A stretch of 64,000 nt of DNA from Astragalus membranaceus (taxonomy: Eukaryota; Streptophyta; Magnoliopsida; Fabales; Fabaceae): the NCBI GenBank assembly GCA_039519185.1, contig CM076851.1, forward strand, positions 55,954,227 to 56,018,226, given 5' to 3'. Below are positions 57,961-64,000 of this stretch, one piece after another. The stretch's first letter is position 1. Each line of letters begins with the position of its first letter. The position numbers and the translations under genes are program-made. A model generated the notes under the pieces. That model was not told where the DNA came from. It made no database searches and saw nothing but the letters and a program-made list of their open reading frames with translations.

Positions 57961-59240
57961 TCCGATGACAATACACATAAAACCAGCCAGCAATAAAACA
58001 TTACCATCAAGTCACTTAATGACTTAACAATTCTGAGTCGATCTCGGCTACGTTAACAGATATTAAGATATCGATCGGGAACTCAAAAAATATTAATTTG
58101 TATCATTTAGTCTTACATATCACTATAATCCATTAGCATATTAGACATTAACTCATCCTATAACTGTTATAACTAACTCTTCATTCTCATTTTTAATTAT
58201 GAGTAATACTCAAGTCATATGGGCTCATTAATTCGTTCTAATCATTTCGTTCATACTCTTAAGTCACCCTCACCGTCAACTCGATTCTTCGTCTTAATAA
58301 CATGCAAGTCATTCAAATCAAGGAACGCCAGTCGACATACAATTGCCTACTCATACTAGAGTCATTTCCTAAACTCGGCATATTAGCGATATACATCCAT
58401 ATCATTAAATTATAGTCATCCAAATCATTATGTTACCGTCATCCCAATCAAATAATTTATAGACACCTAAATCATTTACAGACATCCATAATCCAAATTG
58501 AATTATATTGAATAATTGAATAAATTAAATAAATACAAACAAAAATAGGAATAGCGATAATCAATACTATTCTAGTCATATCCCCTATTCCCCATATAGA
58601 ACAAAAACTCTTTCCCCCGAACCTGAAAGCAGAACTAATTTGTCAATTTAGCACCAAACGAGTATACGAAAAATTTACGGATCACTCGGGAAGCGGAAAA
58701 CAGCTGAAAAAATATAAAACTAATTCTAAATAATTTTTGGAAGTTATTAAAACTGAAACGAATTTAAAACAGAACAAAAAGAGTGACCGGAAAGGTCTTA
58801 CCGAGACAACAGGTCACGAGGGTCCGACGTCAATTTCATCGAAATAAAAAAGAGACTAGTGCTTCCCAAAGGTTTCGACGCATAGAATCCGAAAAGGACT
58901 TCCGTTTTTCCGATCGGAGACCGTGGTGGCCGGAAAGTGCAGTTTACAGTCCGCCCTTGAAGAAAGTACGGCAAAAACGGGGGTGGCGGCGCGCTTGCTG
59001 TGCGTGTTGAGATGAACCGTAAAAGTAATGTTTGCGGGGTTGGTTTAGTGAAATTGCGGGGATGTGTAGGAAGAAGTAACGGGGGTGCTGCCAGCATAAT
59101 TTTAAAAACAAAAACAGGGACCCATCTGTAAGATTACTTTTCTTTTATTGTTAATTTCTTTTCTTCCTTTTTTCTAACATATCTCTATACAATTATAAAA
59201 ACATATAGTCATGTCTAGATGATTATAATAATAATAATAC
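57961..59240. other. LTR-like non-coding tract right of Tekay
   Basis: AT-rich with no coding frame that looks real. It probably belongs to the LTR that begins at 47111. The right boundary to the copia LTR lies near 59240. Confidence 0.5.
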
Positions 59241-60533
59241 TGATTGTTTTCTTCCACAGCTTTATCAACTGTCACACTAGTTTTTCCAAGTTCTAGCACT
59301 TAGACCTCTTAGAAAAACTTCTTAGCCCTCCCTAACAATACAGCAACCAATGCTTATTGTTTAGAAGGTATCTAACCCCTAAGACCTACTTAGGCTACTT
59401 CATTAACAATCCAGCAACAAATGCAATGTTAAGAAGGTACGATGATAAGGTAGTCTTTGGGTTGTGTTTGGGAATACAATAGCTTGGGTTAAAAACTGGT
59501 TTCTAAAAAAATATAATCTCCATAGCTATTACCTTACTCAGAATATGAATACTTTGAAGTGCACTGAGTATGGTTGAGAGAAGAGAAGTACTTCATAAGC
59601 TTCTTTAGAAGCTTTAGAAGCTACTTTAGAAGCCATATGGTAGGAAATATTGACCCAAGCTTCTCACCAACTCTCACAATGAATGAGGTCTTCTATGAGG
59701 TATTTATAGAGTTCCTAGCCCAAAAGAGTCGTTGGAAATCGCCTTGATACTCAATATATCCGTTTCTAGCCGATGGGAGAACTCTACAGCACTTTTCTGC
59801 ACTCTGCGGAATTCTGTAGCTTTTTACAACCGTCACTGTACTTTCAGCAGCACTTCTCTCAGCTTTTGAATTAGACCTTCTGAATGTATCTTCTGAATGA
59901 TGTATCTTCTGAGCGAAGTAGCTTCTGAACAAAGTAGCTTCTGAACATGTCTTCTGAGCAATCTTCTGAAGTACCTTCAGAAGATTGTTTTGATGACTTC
60001 TCTACTTGTAATATATCATGGTCTATGTCTTCTTAAAGTTGTCGAAGCATCTTGACTTGGCTTTTCTTATCGTGAGAGGCTATATGGATTGTGTCTTCTC
60101 ATCTTGAGAAACTTCTTATTCTTGCCATCTCATTATTAGGCTTCATGAAGAACCATCTTCTCGTCTTGAGAAGCAATATAGCTTACAACTTCTCATATTA
60201 AGAAACCACTATAGCTATATTATTTTATCCATATTCTTACGACCTTTTTGACCATCATTCTTATCTTTTAAGGCTTTGCTAAGCCATCTTTCTCTATGAG
60301 GCTTCTTGAGGAGAGTCTTCTTAACTTGTGAAGTCACTATAGCTTATGTCTTCATTCTTCTATCTCCTTATGTCCTCAATGCCTTCTTACTTTTCTTCTA
60401 AGACATTAATTATGTCTTCTCATGTGGTGCTTTCTTAGTACACTGTCGTCTTGAGATTTGATTGAATAGTTCGTGCACTTTATCAAAATGGTTTGTTTCC
60501 ATCAAAACTGACTCAAGGGATTTTTCCTACACA
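59241..60533 (-). repeat. Copia 5' LTR, main part
   Basis: Matches 38680-40115 with many changes (GAAGGTACGATGATAAGGTAG against GAAGGTACGACGATAATGTAG). It ends CCTACACA at 60533 where LINE-C resumes. It is clearly more diverged than the Athila or Tekay LTR pairs. Confidence 0.8.
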
Positions 60534-62575
60534 ATAAGTGTCTTCCAAAGAGCCTTAAAAGCTGAACTGAGATCGTTGTCCTCACTGTGTACCAAATGCG
60601 CTTGAACCAAGTGGTTATAACATGATCGCACTATGAAGTTTTTATTGGATTCCAATATCCAAATCCAATAATCATCACTACCTTCCTTCAAAACAAAATC
60701 CAGCAAAATAGAGCTAAGGGCGTTAGCCTCCTCAAATAGCGGTGGATCGTTGGATTGACTCCAAGAAAGATTCCAACACCAAACCTTTTTATCCCAGCTG
60801 CCCAAGTCAGCCACCATTATGTGATTATCCTTGCAACCAGCAAATAAATTAGGAAATTCTTGATATAAGGGCCTTTGTCCAATCCAATGATGATACCAAA
60901 AGTCAACTTTCCGACCATCCCTGAAACCCCGTCTAATACACGCCCCAAGCCAGCCTTCAAAAACACAATCATTACCCAATCGAACTAGATCTCACCACCA
61001 TAGTTAGTCAAATCGATTACCCGTTGAAGTGAAACTGTTCAACAAGTTTGTGGCTCGAACTCCATATCTATGACTTATGATATCTCTCCAACTAGCATCC
61101 TCGTAAGTCAACATACGCGACTTCCACTTGGTCAACAAAGCAATATTAAACAATTCAAGATTTTTGATTCCAAGTCCACCTTCATCCTTGGGTTTACACA
61201 CCTTATCCCACGACACCCAATACATATCCCTAGTCTCCTCTTTAATGCTCCACAAGAAATCCCTCTGAATCTTAATCATTGAATTAATCGCCACCTTTGG
61301 AGCCTGTGGAAAGAAAAAAAATAAAAGGGAGTACTATTTAACATCGAGTTAACAAGAGTTACCCGACCACCAATAGATAAGGAGCATCGTTTCCATGAAG
61401 CAAGTCTTTTGCGGAGCATATTTAACACTGGTTTCCAAGTAGATTCACGTCTTGGATTGGCACCCACTGGAATCCCCAAAAACTTAAACGAAATAGCCTC
61501 CCTCCGACAATGAAGAAAGGTCGACGATGTTTCCAATAAGTCTTCCGCAACATTTATGCCGATGAGCTTACTCTTATGAAAATTGACTTTCAATCCAGAC
61601 ACAAGTTTGAAACTTCTAAGAATGGTTTTAATACTCCACAGATTCTCCAATGATACTTTCCCCATCAAAATAGTGTCATCGGCAAATTGTAAAATGAAAA
61701 ACTGAATGTTATCATCCACCTTATGATCATCAAATGATTCAAAATCAACTGCTTTGGTAACCAAAGTGGCCAAACCTTCTGCAATGATCAAGAATAAAAA
61801 AGGGGATAGGTGACCCCCTTGCCTGAGATCTCTCATCACCTTAAAATCGTTTGTGGGACTACCGTTCACTAACACTAACATAGAGCTTGAGAAAATGCAC
61901 GCTTTTATCCAATCTATCCAACCCTTATCAAAACCCATCCTCTCCATCATATACCTCAAGAACTTCCAAGATATCGAGTCATAAGCCTTCTCGAAATCAA
62001 CCTTAAAAAGTAAGCATTCTTGTTTCTTCCACTTTGCAAGATCCACAACTTCATTTACTACCAACACGCCATCCAAAATATTTCGACCACCCAAAAAACA
62101 GATTGACATTTAGATATAACAATAGGGAGAACTTTCTTGAGCCTACTAGCCAACACCTTAGCAATAATTTTGTAAACGTAACCAATCAAACAAATAGGCA
62201 TATACTCGCCTAGTCCTTGAGGATGATCATTCTTGGGGATAAGAGTGAGGAAGCCGCAAACGCTTTAGGAAGCGAAGCCTTGGTGTGGAACTCGTTGAAA
62301 AATGCAACCAAATCTTCTTTCAAGAAATCCCAACACTCATTAATAAATCTAAAATGAAATCCAAAATTAAAATCTAAAATTAAATCCATTCGGCCCTGGG
62401 CTTTTGTCTCCATCACAATTCCACACCTCCTCCCTGTTTTCGTCCTCCGAAAAAGGCCTCATCAAAGCTAGATTATCCTCTCTAGAGATTTGATTAAATT
62501 GAATTCCTCCCAAAGTTGGGCGATCGTGAATGGGTTCCTCAAAACACTTCTCAAAATGCCGTTTCACCACGGATT
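60534..62575 (-). pseudogene. LINE-C reverse transcriptase, N-terminal part
   Basis: Minus-strand pieces in several frames give a plant LINE RT: SPGPNGFNF (about 62376-62402), GGRNILDGVLVVNEVVD (about 62040-62090), KVDFEKAYDSISW (about 61960-62010), RDLRQGGHLSPFLF (about 61800-61840), QFADDTILMGK (about 61670-61700) and the post-RT region (IKIQRDFLW, WVSWDKVCKPKDEGGLG, about 61150-61280). The piece at 60979-60539 covers the stretch before the zinc finger (FKALWKTL) and stops at the copia insertion. The 5' end is truncated near 62575, so the endonuclease and ORF1 are absent. Confidence 0.88.
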
Positions 62576-62721
62576 AAGATTCAGTTTTTAATTGAGTAAA
62601 GCAAAAATGAAAATGTATAATTTTTATTACTAACATGTTGGTTATTTTTAGCGAAACATTTTGAACGCTTTATTGTTCTGATAAGTTTAAAATGATGTGA
62701 AATTATAAAGAATACTTTCCA

Positions 62722-62856
62722 AGTAGGTAGCTCAGTTAGCGATCTAAGGGATACCGAATAAGTGCACCAAAGGAGTGCAAGCAGGAGGTCCCGGATTCAA
62801 ACTCGGGAAACAAAGATTCCCCCCTCCCCTACTAACATTGCTTATCAAAAAAAAAA
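62722..62856 (+). mobile_element. tRNA-derived SINE
   Basis: It shows an internal Pol III A box (TAGCTCAGTTAGC, 62727-62739) and B box (GGATTCAAACTC, 62793-62804), a short tRNA-unrelated part and an A run at 62847-62856. Anticodon arm and acceptor pairing are not those of a working tRNA, so this is a SINE. The flanks AAGAATACTTTCC (62708) and AAGAACACTTGG (62855) look like an imperfect target duplication. Confidence 0.75.
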
Positions 62857-63393
62857 GAACACTTGGACTTTTTTTTTGACAAAGAACACTTGGACTTAAT
62901 TAATGTAACACTTATTTGAATTTTTATTTAGTTATTATTCTTGGCCGATATGATCGAGGGTTAAGCTAAATGAGAGTTTGTTGTAAGGGTTTTGATCTAT
63001 CATAATTAAATTGGAATTAATTAGTTGGAGTGTTGTATGCTAGTGTTGGTTACTTAAACTGTTAGTTAAAGACAGGAATGAGTTTAAGCCATTTTTTACA
63101 GAGAGTTTAAGCCTCTTTGTGGTTTAGCGAAATGTTTATGAATTGTGATTTGATTTTGAGATTGTAACTTGATTATAAGTAAATTAGTGTCTAATTTCGA
63201 ATTTACGATATGGGGTTGGCGCTTGGAGCGCCGATTTCGAGGAACAGGATATAGGGATCGATACTTGGCGTATTTGCCTGGGCATACCTAATAAATGCAT
63301 TTTCCTGATAAGAAAAAACTATCTATATTTGGCATGTCTTAACAATGCAATGAATGGGGTATGCGTGCATGCAATGTAAGCATGTGCAATGAT
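62857..63393. other. Unassigned spacer between SINE and CACTA end
   Basis: AAGAACACTTGGACTT occurs twice (62855-62870 and 62883-62898) around a T-run. After that I see no ORF, no LTR ends and no named repeat. Confidence 0.5.
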
Positions 63394-64000
63394 CACTAGT
63401 GCAAAAAAGGGATTTAAAGTCAGGCGAAAAGGGGATTTAAAGTCAGACGCCCGCTTGACTTTTATTAAGTCGACTTTGTATGTCAGGAGTTTTAAAGTCA
63501 AGCGATAGCCTGACTTCGTAAGTCTGATTTAAAGTCAAGCATTTATTTCGCCTGACTTCGTAAGTCAGTTTTAAAGTCAAGCATTTATTTCGTCTGACTT
63601 CGTAAGTCTGATTTAAAGTCAAGCATTTATTCTTGCCTGACTTCGTAAGTATGATTTAAAGTCAAGCATTTATTCTTGCCTGACTTCGTATGTATGATAT
63701 AAAGTCAAGCATTTATTATTGCCTGACTTCGTAAGTATGATTTAAAGTCATGCTTTAGTTCCGCCTGACTTTAAAAGTTCATTTGTTTTTTAAAAAAATT
63801 ATTTGGTAGCCTTAATGTATCCCCATGCTGCCATAAATCAAAAAATACAGAATTCAAATTCTTTAACAAAAATTAGTACAACTAGCAATATATACATGAA
63901 CAAAACTCCATATCCTTTGTATAATCCTTCTTAATGATAATATACAAATTCTTTAACAAAAATTAGTACAACTACCAACATATACAAAGCCTACTGATAA
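63394..64000 (+). mobile_element. End of a CACTA (En/Spm) DNA transposon
   Basis: The terminal inverted repeat begins CACTAGTGCAAAAAAG at 63394, preceded by GAT as a likely 3-base duplication. It is followed at once by the dense subterminal repeats typical of CACTA elements. The other end and any transposase lie outside the window, so neither orientation nor autonomy can be judged. Confidence 0.82.
63409..63775. repeat. CACTA subterminal repeats
   Basis: The words TTTAAAGTCAAGCATTTATT and GCCTGACTTCGTAAGT alternate in about eight units of roughly 45 bp. GTCAAGC and GCCTGAC halves are in inverted arrangement. Such arrays are the binding sites of the transposase in this superfamily. Confidence 0.88.

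Larger units (their letters stand above)
47111..59240 (-). mobile_element. Gypsy-type LTR sequence interrupted by Tekay
   Basis: It begins TGTGACACCCTTTACCCC at 47111 and continues past the Tekay element from 57304. The phrase GGACCGGGATACCA occurs on both sides of the Tekay insertion (about 47818 and 57350), showing that one LTR-like unit was split. The right boundary, near 59230-59240, is not sharp. The coding ORFs in this span belong to Tekay. The 58000-59230 part has no convincing gene. Confidence 0.55.
38054..60533 (-). mobile_element. SIRE/Maximus-like Ty1/copia element, gutted and re-invaded
   Basis: On the minus strand the 3' LTR starts TGTTGAGGC at 40115, directly after a polypurine tract (AAAAAGGGGGAGAT) typical of SIRE-type copia elements. 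The matching LTR at the other side ends at 60533 and abuts LINE-C. Flanks TGAAG (38049) and ATAAG (60534) agree at 3 of 5 positions, a decayed target duplication at best. RT and integrase are absent. Only a gag-pol scrap (44210-44461) and decayed ORFs remain, so most of the interior was lost. The upper LTR is interrupted by a solo LTR and by the Tekay element. Confidence 0.7.

Noticed and set aside
62722..62810. A possible tRNA gene
   Set aside because: A and B boxes are present, but the cloverleaf does not close and an A tail follows, as in a SINE.

Overview
The window looks like repeat-rich nuclear DNA from a flowering plant, and I found no host cellular gene in it. The evidence is the element types: Ty3/gypsy elements of the Athila, Tat/Retand and Tekay kinds, a SIRE/Maximus-like Ty1/copia remnant, LINEs with an RNase H tail, a tRNA-derived SINE and a CACTA end. 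Primer binding sites match plant tRNA-Asp and initiator tRNA-Met. A eudicot, plausibly a legume, fits the general style, but I cannot prove the species.

Layout. (1) 490-11413 is one solo LTR with terminal TGTAACATCC/GGATGTTACA and an ATCTC target duplication. It was split by a nearly intact LINE (about 590-6884) and by a DNA transposon with a GC-rich hairpin (about 8454-11166). (2) 11930-12278 plus 34794-35982 is a dead LINE. It was split by a Tat/Retand-like gypsy element (12284-34788, duplication TATGG), which was itself split by an Athila element (14765-27522, minus strand, duplication GACCT). (3) 35983-37470 is unassigned DNA with a tandem array of four units of about 135 bp. (4) A minus-strand LINE is split into 37470-38053 and 60534-62575 by a copia-type element (38054-60533) that has lost most of its coding region. 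That element's upper LTR was in turn interrupted by a solo LTR (from 47111), which holds an almost complete Tekay chromovirus (47841-57298, duplication AGATA). Another solo LTR ends at 46992. (5) 62722-62856 is a SINE. A CACTA transposon begins at 63394 and runs off the window.

Counting LTR differences by eye gives about 0.5% for Athila, 1% for Tekay and 4% for Tat, which agrees with the nesting order. Most open frames are broken by one or a few lesions. Several are single in-frame stops explained by C-to-T or G-to-A changes, as expected of methylated plant repeats.

The least explained signal is in the Athila element. A palindrome of the form CAGACGT-N4-ACGTCTG is scattered about twenty times through its LTRs, untranslated regions and coding regions. 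Inside the ORFs it is mostly read in one frame, as D/N-V-x-T-S. I saw it nowhere else in the window. Other points of note are a spliced-looking antisense ORF in the Tat element, an ATGA start/stop overlap between the LINE ORFs, and an Athila third ORF that looks like a nuclear protein rather than an envelope.
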